Assembly: GCA_025359585.1 (NCBI GenBank)
Contig: JANYFX010000713.1
Coordinates: 1 to 6,868 of the forward strand
Length of the DNA stretch: 6,868 bases
Direction: 5' to 3'
Source: Rhizobacter sp.
Lineage (GTDB): Bacteria; Pseudomonadota; Gammaproteobacteria; Burkholderiales; Burkholderiaceae_C
Shown one piece after another: positions 1 to 5,671 of this stretch; position 1 is the first letter of the stretch, and the number at the start of each line of letters is the position of its first letter. The notes under the pieces are model-generated. The model saw only the letters and a program-made list of their open reading frames with translations. It made no database searches and was not told the DNA's origin. A program made the translations under genes and the position numbers.

Positions 1-1
1 A

Positions 2-157
2 GCAACCGGCGCGGCCCACATTTCTCTGCCCCGCGCGGTTCCTATCGTTATGAAGTTTGACGTCGCTCACGCGCTGCCGCCGATGGGGCTGGTCACGACC
101 GAAGCACAGGCGCTGGAGTGGTTGTCGCTGCTGGCGACGGAAGCCTTGCCTTACTGA
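2..157 (+). CDS. C-terminal end of an unidentified protein (5' end outside window)
   Basis: This frame is open from base 2 to a TGA at 155-157, giving about 51 codons and ending in ATEALPY. Roughly three quarters of its codons end in G or C, which fits genuine coding sequence in this GC-rich genome. An internal ATG at 50 would give a 35-residue protein (MKFDVAHALPPMGL...), but there is no Shine-Dalgarno sequence before it, so I prefer the tail of a longer gene entering from the left. I do not recognise the family, and 51 residues are too few to assign a function. The gene converges on bamD, with only 16 bp between the two stop codons and no clear terminator hairpin there. A chance open frame is the main alternative. 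Confidence 0.4.
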   Translation, partial: ATGAAHISLPRAVPIVMKFDVAHALPPMGLVTTEAQALEWLSLLATEALPY

Positions 158-173
158 CCGACGCGCCGCCCGC

Positions 174-986
174 TCACCAGAGCTGCCACCAGGCGCCCTT
201 CTTGGTACCGCCCACACCGTCGCTGTGCAGCGTGGTGTTCGGGAAGCTCTTGCGCAGCACCCGATCGGCGTCATCGCGCAACTCGTTCAGGCCGAGCCGG
301 TCGTAGCTCTGCATCATGATGAAGAGCGCTTCCTGGGCCGCGGGCGATTGCTGGTATTCGGTGACCACCTGCTGCGCGCGGTTGACCGCCGCCACATAGG
401 CGCCGCGCCGATAGTAATAACGCGCCACGTGCACTTCATAGGCCGCCAGCGAATTGACGATGTAGTTCATGCGGGTGCGTGAATCGTCGGCGTAGATCGA
501 CTGCGGGAACTGGTCGGTGAGTTGTTTGAACGACTGGTACGAATCGCGCGCAGCCTGCTGGTCGCGCTCCGACAACTCCTGCCGCGCCAGGTTGCCGAAC
601 AGGCCGAGGTTGTCGTTGAAGTTGACCAGGCCCTGCAGGTACAGGGCGTAGTCGAGCACCGGGCTGGTCGGGTGCAGCTTGATGAATCGTTCGAGCACCG
701 ACAGCGCCTGGGCCTTGTCGGAATTCTTGTAGAGCATGTAAGCGCGCTCGATTTGCGCTTGTTGTGCCAGCGCAGTACCCGAGGCGCGGCCTTCGAGGCG
801 CTCGTAGAGTTTGCCGGCGCGTTCGTAGTTGCCGATCGAGGCTTCTTCCTTGGCCTCGGCATACAATTTCTCGGCGCTCCACTGCGCTTCGGCGTCTTTC
901 GGTGTCGAGCCGCAACCCACGAGCAAGGCCAGCAGCATCGCCAACACGGCGGCGAAGGGCCGACGCAGCACACTCAACTCAATCAT
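174..986 (-). CDS. bamD: BamD, outer membrane protein assembly lipoprotein
   Basis: BamD (formerly ComL/YfiO) is the essential lipoprotein of the BAM complex. It is anchored in the inner leaflet of the outer membrane and helps BamA fold and insert beta-barrel proteins. The 270-residue product starts with a lipoprotein signal peptide: Arg8-Arg9, a hydrophobic stretch at 11-23, and the lipobox LVGC with Cys25 as the lipidated residue. Gly26-Ser27 follow and lack the Asp that causes inner-membrane retention. The mature part is helical TPR-type sequence, with repeats at about 37-70, 74-106, 107-160, 177-211 and 214-248. BamD-like stretches include HPTSPVLDYALYLQGL (105-120) and YYYRRGAYVAAVNRAQ (190-205). 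The length is slightly above E. coli BamD (about 245). The start is not certain: ATG at 984-986 has no Shine-Dalgarno sequence, and GTG at codon 6 would still leave a good signal peptide. The gene is divergent from rluD, as in many proteobacteria. Confidence 0.95.
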   Translation of the reverse strand: MIELSVLRRPFAAVLAMLLALLVGCGSTPKDAEAQWSAEKLYAEAKEEASIGNYERAGKLYERLEGRASGTALAQQAQIERAYMLYKNSDKAQALSVLERFIKLHPTSPVLDYALYLQGLVNFNDNLGLFGNLARQELSERDQQAARDSYQSFKQLTDQFPQSIYADDSRTRMNYIVNSLAAYEVHVARYYYRRGAYVAAVNRAQQVVTEYQQSPAAQEALFIMMQSYDRLGLNELRDDADRVLRKSFPNTTLHSDGVGGTKKGAWWQLW

Positions 987-999
987 GGGCTTGGAGCCC
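987..999 (-). promoter_or_regulatory. Short hairpin abutting the bamD start codon
   Basis: Read on the bamD strand, GGGCT-CCA-AGCCC is a perfect 5-bp inverted repeat with a 3-base loop that ends directly at the ATG. It occupies the place where a Shine-Dalgarno sequence would sit. It could reduce translation from this ATG, mark a protein-binding palindrome, or be coincidence in GC-rich DNA. It is a small structure, so confidence is low. Confidence 0.3.
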
Positions 1000-1037
1000 G
1001 CGCAAGGCGGCGCTGTCCTGTCTGAAAACGAAGAACG

Positions 1038-1043
1038 ATTATA
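1038..1043 (-). promoter_or_regulatory. Candidate -10 box for bamD
   Basis: The minus strand reads TATAAT, a perfect sigma-70 -10 hexamer, 51 bp upstream of the bamD start codon. Transcription would begin near 1031 and give a leader of about 45 nt. No good TTGACA-like -35 box lies 16-18 bp upstream; the 17-bp position reads GGAGTG. There is no extended TGn motif either. The last base of this hexamer is the A of the rluD ATG, so the upstream half of the promoter would lie inside the rluD coding sequence. Confidence 0.45.
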
Positions 1044-2050
1044 TGGTTGAGCCCCCGCCGCACTCCGAGCACGCCAGCATCGCGCCAGACGAGCCGGAAG
1101 CGGCCGACGCCCCCTGGCTCGAAGAGCCCGAGCGTCGCGAGGCGGCCGTGCCGCAGGCGCTGCACGCGCAGCGCCTCGACAAGGCGGTCGTGCTGATGGC
1201 GGGCGAGTTCTCTCGCACCCATTTGCAAGGCCTGATCGAGCAGGGCCATGTGCGCGTCGACGGGGTGGTGGCGGGGGCCGCGTCGCGCAAGGTGCTGGCC
1301 GGGCAGATCGTTGCGGTCGAGCTCGTGCCGACGGCCGAGAGCCGGGCTTTTCGGCCCGAGAACATCGCGCTCGATGTCGTGTTCGAAGACGAGCACCTGA
1401 TGGTCGTGAACAAGGCCGCCGGCATGGTCGTGCACCCTGCGGCGGGCAATTGGTCGGGCACGCTGCTCAACGCGCTGCTGGCGCACCACAAGGGCGCCGC
1501 CAGCCTGCCGCGCGCCGGCATCGTGCACCGGCTCGACAAGGACACGTCCGGCCTGATGGTGGTGGGCAAGACGCTGCCTGCCTTGACCGCGCTGGTGCGC
1601 GCGATCGCAGCGCGCGAGGTGCACCGCCGGTATCTCGCGATCGTGCACGGCGAGGTCAGGCCGGCAGCGTTCAGCATCGACGCACCGATCGGCCGCGACC
1701 CGAAGTCGCGCATCCGCATGGCGGTGGTCGGCTCGGGCAAGCCGGCGAGAACCGACGTCGAGGTGCTGGCCTGCGCCGATGGCTTCAGTGCGCTGCGCTG
1801 CACCTTGCACACCGGGCGCACGCACCAGATCCGGGTGCACCTGGTCTCGCGCGGCCACCCGCTGGTGGCCGACGCCGTGTACGGCGGCAAGCCAGCGCTG
1901 GGCATGACACGGCAGGCCTTGCACGCCGCGCAACTCGGCTTCGTGCACCCGGCCCGGGCGGCGGGCAGCGCCGCCGAGCTCGCCTTCGAAGCCGCGCTTC
2001 CCGACGATCTTGCGCAGGCCTGGGGCCACGTGACGGGCAACGCGAGCTGA
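1043..2050 (+). CDS. rluD: RluD, 23S rRNA pseudouridine(1911/1915/1917) synthase
   Basis: RluD isomerises three uridines to pseudouridine in helix 69 of 23S rRNA, at the intersubunit bridge next to the decoding centre. The 335-residue product has an acidic, Pro-rich N-terminal lead of about 40 residues and an S4 RNA-binding domain at about 43-95 (QRLDKAVVLMAGEFSRTHLQ...). The RluA-family catalytic domain follows from about 108. Its signature HRLDKDTSG contains the catalytic Asp165, with later family motifs RRYLAIVHG (195-203), LHTGRTHQIRVHL (255-267) and HPLVADAVYGG (272-282). The frame continues upstream into bamD antisense sequence. I chose ATG 1043 because a weak GAAGA lies at 1030-1034 with 8-nt spacing and because it sits just before the S4 domain. 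The motifs also fit RluC-type relatives, but the divergent bamD neighbour is typical of rluD. In many proteobacteria pgeF (yfiH) follows rluD; here it does not. Confidence 0.93.
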   Translation: MVEPPPHSEHASIAPDEPEAADAPWLEEPERREAAVPQALHAQRLDKAVVLMAGEFSRTHLQGLIEQGHVRVDGVVAGAASRKVLAGQIVAVELVPTAESRAFRPENIALDVVFEDEHLMVVNKAAGMVVHPAAGNWSGTLLNALLAHHKGAASLPRAGIVHRLDKDTSGLMVVGKTLPALTALVRAIAAREVHRRYLAIVHGEVRPAAFSIDAPIGRDPKSRIRMAVVGSGKPARTDVEVLACADGFSALRCTLHTGRTHQIRVHLVSRGHPLVADAVYGGKPALGMTRQALHAAQLGFVHPARAAGSAAELAFEAALPDDLAQAWGHVTGNAS

Positions 2051-2066
2051 TCACTGCCGGGTTGGG

Positions 2067-2072
2067 TACAAT
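2067..2072 (+). promoter_or_regulatory. Candidate -10 box for the scpB-rluB transcript
   Basis: TACAAT, five of six matches to TATAAT, lies 17 bp after the rluD stop codon. Transcription would start near 2079 and leave a leader of about 258 nt before scpB. No convincing -35 hexamer is found 15-19 bp upstream, where the sequence is the end of rluD. The similar box before ndk makes this spelling plausible for the organism. Confidence 0.35.
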
Positions 2073-2156
2073 GCGCCAAATCCTTCCTGGTACGACAGCC
2101 CCAGCCTGCGCCTACCGGTGCACGCGGGCCGCAAAGTAGTCCAGTCAGAAGCGAGT

Positions 2157-2172
2157 CGCACTCCTCGGTGCG
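2157..2172 (+). repeat. Inverted repeat (hairpin) in the scpB upstream region
   Basis: CGCAC (2157-2161) pairs perfectly with GTGCG (2168-2172) across a 6-base loop, TCCTCG. It lies 13 bases before a second small hairpin. No T-run follows, so it is not an intrinsic terminator. It may be one arm of a structured leader RNA or chance in GC-rich sequence. Confidence 0.35.
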
Positions 2173-2184
2173 TCACCATGGGAA

Positions 2185-2199
2185 GCCGCGAGAAGCGGC
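2185..2199 (+). repeat. Second inverted repeat (hairpin) in the scpB upstream region
   Basis: GCCGC (2185-2189) pairs with GCGGC (2195-2199) around the purine loop GAGAA. The sequence after it is rich in GCCGC/GCC units that could offer alternative pairings. There is no following T-run, so a terminator is unlikely. Confidence 0.35.
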
Positions 2200-2336
2200 G
2201 CCCAGCCGCCAGCCGCGAAGCGCCATGCCCGTGCCACACGATCGGGTCCGCGTCGAGGCTGAAGACAAATTGCTGCCCCGAGAAAACAGCTGAATGTGTG
2301 TGCCGTCCTTACCGGCCGAAAATGTGATCAAAGACC

Positions 2337-3086
2337 ATGAATAGTCTGGATGCCAAGCGCGTCCTCGAGACGGCGCTCATCTGCGCGAGCCAGCCGCTGC
2401 CGCTGCGCGACATGCGTGTGCTGTTTGCCGACGAGCTCGGCCCCGACACGCTGCGTTCCCTGCTCGACGAACTCACGCGTGAGTGGGACGGCCGCGGCGT
2501 CGAGCTGGTGGCGCTGGCCACGGGCTGGCGCCTGCAGAGCCGGCCCGAGATGCGCGAATACCTCGACCGCCTGAACCCCGAGAAGCCGCCCAAGTACTCG
2601 CGCGCCGTGATGGAAACGCTGGCGATCATCGCTTACCGCCAGCCGGTGACGCGCGGCGACATCGAAGACATTCGCGGCGTGACGGTCGCGAGCCAGATCG
2701 TCAAACAGCTCGAAGACCGCGGCTGGGTCGAAGCCATCGGCTACCGCGAATCCCCGGGGCGCCCGGCTTTGCTGGCCACCACCAAACAGTTTCTCGACGA
2801 CCTCGGCCTGGCCAGCCTTGAGCAGTTGCCGCTGCTGACCGGCGGAGGCGCCGATGGTCAGACGCTGGCCAGTGCCTTGGCCGAGCAACCGTCGCTGCTC
2901 GATCCGCAGCAATTGCAGATCGAAGACGGTGCACCGGACGAGCTTGCGCTCGACGGCGCCGTGCCACCCACGGAGCCGCCGGCAGTGCTTGCTTCCGATG
3001 AGTCAATCACCGACGAACCCGTCGCCCCCACGCCCCCGTCAGACGAGACTGCGGCCCACGCCGCCCCCGAGGAACCGAAAGAATGA
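2337..3086 (+). CDS. scpB: ScpB, segregation and condensation protein B
   Basis: ScpB is the kite subunit of the SMC-ScpA-ScpB condensin, which compacts and segregates the chromosome. It dimerises and binds the ScpA kleisin. The 249-residue product has a first winged-helix domain at about 5-80, starting DAKRVLETALICASQPL. A second lies at about 85-160 and carries the family signature YSRAVMETLAIIAYRQPVTR (87-106), then DIEDIRGV and GRPALLATTKQFL. Residues from about 170 on are a Pro/Glu/Asp-rich, probably disordered tail not needed for the fold; the Bacillus homologue is nearer 200 residues. The start at ATG 2337 is supported by the conserved N-terminus, although only a weak purine stretch precedes it. 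The stop codon overlaps the rluB start (ATGA), so the two are probably translationally coupled. The scpB-rluB pair is widely conserved. No scpA is in the window. Confidence 0.95.
   Translation: MNSLDAKRVLETALICASQPLPLRDMRVLFADELGPDTLRSLLDELTREWDGRGVELVALATGWRLQSRPEMREYLDRLNPEKPPKYSRAVMETLAIIAYRQPVTRGDIEDIRGVTVASQIVKQLEDRGWVEAIGYRESPGRPALLATTKQFLDDLGLASLEQLPLLTGGGADGQTLASALAEQPSLLDPQQLQIEDGAPDELALDGAVPPTEPPAVLASDESITDEPVAPTPPSDETAAHAAPEEPKE
3069..3073 (+). promoter_or_regulatory. Ribosome binding site for rluB inside the end of scpB
   Basis: GAGGA lies 9 nt before the rluB ATG at 3083 and within the last codons of scpB. Together with the 4-bp ATGA overlap it fixes the rluB start and indicates coupled translation. 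Confidence 0.7.
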
Positions 3087-5116
3087 ACGTCAACCCAGAG
3101 TCTTCGCCCGTGCCCGATTCAGAGGCTCCCGCAGAAGCCGGCGACACCGCAGCCAAGCCGGTGCGCCGACGCCGCGCGGTCAAGGTGGTCGAAGAAGCTG
3201 CGGCATCACTGCCTGCAGAAGTGACGGCGGAAGCGGTCGAAGAAGCGCCCAAGCCCAAGCGGCGCAGGGCGGCAGCAAAGGCCGTCGACGGAGATGCCGA
3301 GCCGGCTGTTGGAGGCGAACCTGCCGCTGTGGCCGAGCCCGTCGCCCACGAGGTCGCGCGCAGCGGCGCCGACGAAGCCGAGAAGTTGCCGGTGGCGGAG
3401 CCCGTCGAAACCCGCGCTTCGGAGGCCGCATCCGAGTCGGCCGATGCTTCGCCCGCTGTCAACGCCGACGCCTCCGACGCGCAGCAAGACGACGGCCCGC
3501 GCGGCCGCCGCCGTGGGCGCCGTGACCGCAACCGTGGCGAGCCACGCGATCCGCAAGCGCCGGGCGAATCCGGCCCGGCGGTCGAGCCGGTGCAGGCCGG
3601 CGCGCTGTTCGCGCAAGTGCTGTCGGGTGAGTTCGACGCGGCGGGTGAGCCGCCCGCCGAAGTGATCGAGGAAGTCGAAGAAGCCGGCGCGCCGAAGCGG
3701 GTGTTGCAGGCCGAACCCGAAGCGCCGAAGCTGCACAAGGTGTTGGCGCAATCGGGCATCGGCTCGCGCCGCGACATGGAAGCACTGATCGAAGCCGGCG
3801 AAGTCACGGTCAACGATGAAGTCGCCCATGTCGGCCAGCGTGTGTCGTTCGGCGACCGGGTCAAGGTCAAGGGCAAGCAGGTGCGCTTGCGCATCATGCC
3901 GCTGCCGCCCCGGATCATCGCGTACCACAAGCCGGTGGGCGAGATCGTGACCAACGACGACCCGCAGAACCGGCCGACCGTGTTCCGCCGCCTGCCGCGT
4001 TTGCAGCAGGGCAAGTGGCAATCGGTGGGCCGGCTCGACATCAACACCGAAGGCCTGCTGCTGTTCACAAACTCCGGCGAACTGGCCAACCAGCTGATGC
4101 ACCCGCGCTTCGGCGTCGAGCGCGAATACGCGGTCCGCGTGCTCGGCACCTTGACGCCGGAAGACAAGGCGCGCCTGCTCGAAGGCGTGGATGTCGAGGG
4201 CCAGAAGGCCAGCTTCCGTTCGATCGAAGAAGGTGGCGGTGACGGTGCGAACCATTGGTATCGCGTCGTCATCACCGAAGGCCGCAACCGCGAAGTGCGC
4301 AAGCTGTTCGACACCGTCAGCTTGACGGTGAGCCGCCTGATCCGCATTCGTTACGGCACGGTGGTGTTGCCCTTCGGCCTGAAGCGCGGTGTCTGGGTCG
4401 ACCTCGAAGACGGCGATGTGCGTGCCATTCGCCGGCTGGCCGGTGCTGGCGCCGGGCAAGGCCCGCGCGAAGGCGGTGAGCGTGGCGACGAGCGCGGTGC
4501 GGGTGGCCCGCAAGGCCAGCGCAACGACCGACAAGGTGGGCGCCAGAACAACCAGAACAGCCAGAACAACAACCGGCGCGACAACCCGCGCGACGCCGGC
4601 CCGCGAGACAACCCGCGCAACGCACCGCGCGGGCGCAACCCCGACAACCAGCCGCCCGCGCCGTCGGTGCAGGCAAACGGTGGCGAGCGTGAGCGCGACT
4701 TCGACCGCGACGACGATGCCGACTTCGACATCGACCCGGCTTCGATCCCGAACCCGCTGGAGCAGACCTTCGACAAGCGCTTCGCACCGAACCCGCGCAG
4801 CCCCGTCGGCGGCCGCGGCTTCGGGCGCGGCGGTGGTGGCTTCGGCGCGGGCGGCAGCGCCCCGGCACCGAGCAACAAGAAGGGTCAGACCGGACCGAAA
4901 CAACCCGATCCCCTGCAGACCTCGCTCGGTTTCATCGGCGCCGACGCGTTCCATCGCAAAGGCAACCGTGGCGGCGGCGGTGGTGGGGGAGGCGGCGGAC
5001 GCGGTGGCAACCGCGGCGGCGGCGGTGGGGGGGGCTACGGCGGCGGGAACGGCGGGGGTGGCGGTGGCAACTCGGGCGGTTTCGGCGGTGGCGGAGGCGG
5101 GCGCCGGGGGCGTTGA
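3083..5116 (+). CDS. rluB: RluB-type 23S rRNA pseudouridine synthase with long disordered extensions
   Basis: RluB converts U2605 of 23S rRNA, near the peptidyl transferase centre, to pseudouridine. The enzyme core is complete. An S4 RNA-binding domain spans about 216-270 (KLHKVLAQSGIGSRRDMEAL...). An RsuA/RluB-family catalytic domain spans about 277-452, with GRLDINTEGLLLFTN carrying the catalytic Asp319, then REYAVRV and EGRNREVRKLFD. The rest is unusual. Residues 1-215 are Ala/Glu/Pro-rich with basic clusters at 25-34 (KPVRRRRAVK), 57-66 and 140-151 (RGRRRGRRDRNR). Residues 453-677 are Arg/Asn/Gln/Gly-rich and end in a poly-Gly tail with RGG triplets. The total of 677 residues compares with about 290 in E. 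coli RluB. The core frame is intact and the GAGGA site plus ATGA overlap with scpB support the start. RluE/RluF-type activity cannot be excluded by sequence alone, but linkage to scpB favours RluB. Confidence 0.92.
   Translation: MNVNPESSPVPDSEAPAEAGDTAAKPVRRRRAVKVVEEAAASLPAEVTAEAVEEAPKPKRRRAAAKAVDGDAEPAVGGEPAAVAEPVAHEVARSGADEAEKLPVAEPVETRASEAASESADASPAVNADASDAQQDDGPRGRRRGRRDRNRGEPRDPQAPGESGPAVEPVQAGALFAQVLSGEFDAAGEPPAEVIEEVEEAGAPKRVLQAEPEAPKLHKVLAQSGIGSRRDMEALIEAGEVTVNDEVAHVGQRVSFGDRVKVKGKQVRLRIMPLPPRIIAYHKPVGEIVTNDDPQNRPTVFRRLPRLQQGKWQSVGRLDINTEGLLLFTNSGELANQLMHPRFGVEREYAVRVLGTLTPEDKARLLEGVDVEGQKASFRSIEEGGGDGANHWYRVVITEGRNREVRKLFDTVSLTVSRLIRIRYGTVVLPFGLKRGVWVDLEDGDVRAIRRLAGAGAGQGPREGGERGDERGAGGPQGQRNDRQGGRQNNQNSQNNNRRDNPRDAGPRDNPRNAPRGRNPDNQPPAPSVQANGGERERDFDRDDDADFDIDPASIPNPLEQTFDKRFAPNPRSPVGGRGFGRGGGGFGAGGSAPAPSNKKGQTGPKQPDPLQTSLGFIGADAFHRKGNRGGGGGGGGGGRGGNRGGGGGGGYGGGNGGGGGGNSGGFGGGGGGRRGR
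4967..5113 (+). repeat. GGC/GGT-rich low-complexity tract encoding the poly-Gly/RGG tail of RluB
   Basis: This stretch encodes residues 629-677, which are mostly glycine with scattered Arg, Asn, Tyr and Phe. RGG triplets occur at Arg629, Arg640 and Arg644. The DNA is an imperfect array of GGC, GGT and GGG codons with many G-runs on the coding strand, including eight consecutive G at 5027-5034. Such tracts expand and contract easily and are prone to sequencing or assembly error, so the exact tail length should be treated with caution. Confidence 0.85.
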
Positions 5117-5166
5117 CTCGCAACGGCGCGCAGCGCGGCCGTCATGGTCGTGAAACCCCTGCACGT

Positions 5167-5172
5167 TACAAT
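5167..5172 (+). promoter_or_regulatory. Candidate -10 box for ndk
   Basis: TACAAT, inside TTACAATCT, lies 38 bp upstream of the ndk ATG in the 94-bp gap after rluB. Transcription would start near 5179, leaving a leader of about 30 nt with the ribosome binding site inside. No good -35 hexamer is visible 15-19 bp upstream. ndk is often expressed separately, so an own promoter is plausible. Confidence 0.4.
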
Positions 5173-5197
5173 CTAAGGCTTTGCAAAACCCCGATTC

Positions 5198-5202
5198 AGG
5201 AG
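5198..5202 (+). promoter_or_regulatory. Strong ribosome binding site deciding the ndk start
   Basis: AGGAG lies 8 nt before ATG 5211. It settles the start in favour of MALERTLSII rather than an in-frame TTG at 5181, which would add ten residues that are not part of the Ndk fold. Confidence 0.8.
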
Positions 5203-5210
5203 ATAAAAAC

Positions 5211-5636
5211 ATGGCGCTCGAACGAACCCTGTCGATCATCAAACCCGATGCCGTCGCGAAGAACGTGATCGGTCAGATCTATGCACGCTTCGAAGGCGCG
5301 GGCCTGAAGGTCGTCGCTGCCCGCATGGCGCATCTTTCGCGCGGTGAAGCCGAGGCGTTCTATGCCGTGCACAACGCGCGCCCGTTCTTCAACGACCTGG
5401 TGAGCTTCATGATCTCGGGCCCGGTGATGATCCAGGCGCTCGAAGGTGAGAACGCGATCCTGAAGAACCGCGACCTGATGGGCGCGACCGATCCGAAGAA
5501 GGCCGACAAGGGCACGATCCGCGCCGACTTCGCTGACAGCATCGACGCCAATGCCGTGCATGGCTCCGATGCTGCCGAAACAGCCGCCGCCGAGATCGCG
5601 TTCTTCTTCCCCGGCATGAACGTCTACAGCCGCTGA
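5211..5636 (+). CDS. ndk: Nucleoside diphosphate kinase
   Basis: Ndk moves the gamma-phosphate from ATP to nucleoside diphosphates through a phosphohistidine intermediate and so balances cytosolic NTP and dNTP pools. The 141-residue product is the usual length for proteobacterial Ndk. It begins ALERTLSIIKPDAV, with the conserved Lys11, continues with HNARPFFNDLVSFMISGP (54-71), and contains the active-site motif NAVHGSD with the phosphorylated His117. It ends AEIAFFFPGMNVYSR. No key residue is missing. The gene has its own strong ribosome binding site and a possible promoter, and rlmN follows 35 bp downstream on the same strand, probably in one transcript. The ndk-rlmN pairing is common in beta- and gammaproteobacteria. 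Confidence 0.97.
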   Translation: MALERTLSIIKPDAVAKNVIGQIYARFEGAGLKVVAARMAHLSRGEAEAFYAVHNARPFFNDLVSFMISGPVMIQALEGENAILKNRDLMGATDPKKADKGTIRADFADSIDANAVHGSDAAETAAAEIAFFFPGMNVYSR

Positions 5637-5671
5637 CTGGCGACAGACCTTCCGGACGCCGCGCAGAACGC

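Larger units (their letters stand above)
2051..2336 (+). other. Non-coding region between rluD and scpB, possible scpB leader
   Basis: These 286 bases contain no gene I can support. A plus-strand frame is open across much of the region up to a TGA at 2325-2327, but its product is Arg/Cys/Ser-rich and unlike any family I know, and a 62-residue minus-strand frame looks like a chance opening. A TACAAT box near the left end and two short perfect hairpins (2157-2172 and 2185-2199) suggest that much of it may be the transcribed leader of scpB. No T-run terminator for rluD is visible, so read-through from rluD into scpB is also possible. I could not match it to a known riboswitch or small RNA. Confidence 0.5.

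Noticed and set aside
764..1042. N-terminal extension of the rluD frame by 93 codons
   Set aside because: This part is antisense to bamD and Arg-rich, and the S4 domain begins only about 43 residues after the ATG at 1043.
983..2079. Minus-strand frames of 346-348 codons opposite rluD
   Set aside because: They overlap the RluD catalytic signatures and have no recognisable domain or start signal.
2071..2139. A 22-codon leader peptide frame beginning at the TACAAT box
   Set aside because: Its ATG overlaps the candidate -10 box and would lie upstream of the transcription start, with no ribosome binding site.
2100..2240. Possible cobalamin riboswitch before scpB, because of fragments such as AGCGAGTCG, GTCACC and GGGAAGCC
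   Set aside because: The order and spacing do not fit. The conserved 5' half and a proper B12 box are missing, and scpB has no link to cobalamin. An Infernal search with the Cobalamin model would settle it.
2118..2327. A 69-codon plus-strand frame in the rluD-scpB gap
   Set aside because: It has no ribosome binding site, an odd Arg/Cys/Ser composition and no family resemblance. It could instead be part of a transcribed leader.
2048..2330. TGATCA at both ends of the rluD-scpB gap (2048-2053 and 2325-2330) as flanking repeats
   Set aside because: A 6-base palindrome occurs by chance at this scale and nothing flanking it is shared.
5118..5145. GC-rich inverted sequence after rluB as a transcription terminator
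   Set aside because: Pairing is short and ambiguous and no T-run follows, so an intrinsic terminator is not supported.
3206..5242. A 678-codon open frame on the minus strand opposite rluB, and a 446-codon one at 3007-4347
   Set aside because: Both lie antisense to the confidently identified rluB core and have the low-complexity composition expected from reading GC-rich codons backwards. No family motif is visible in either.
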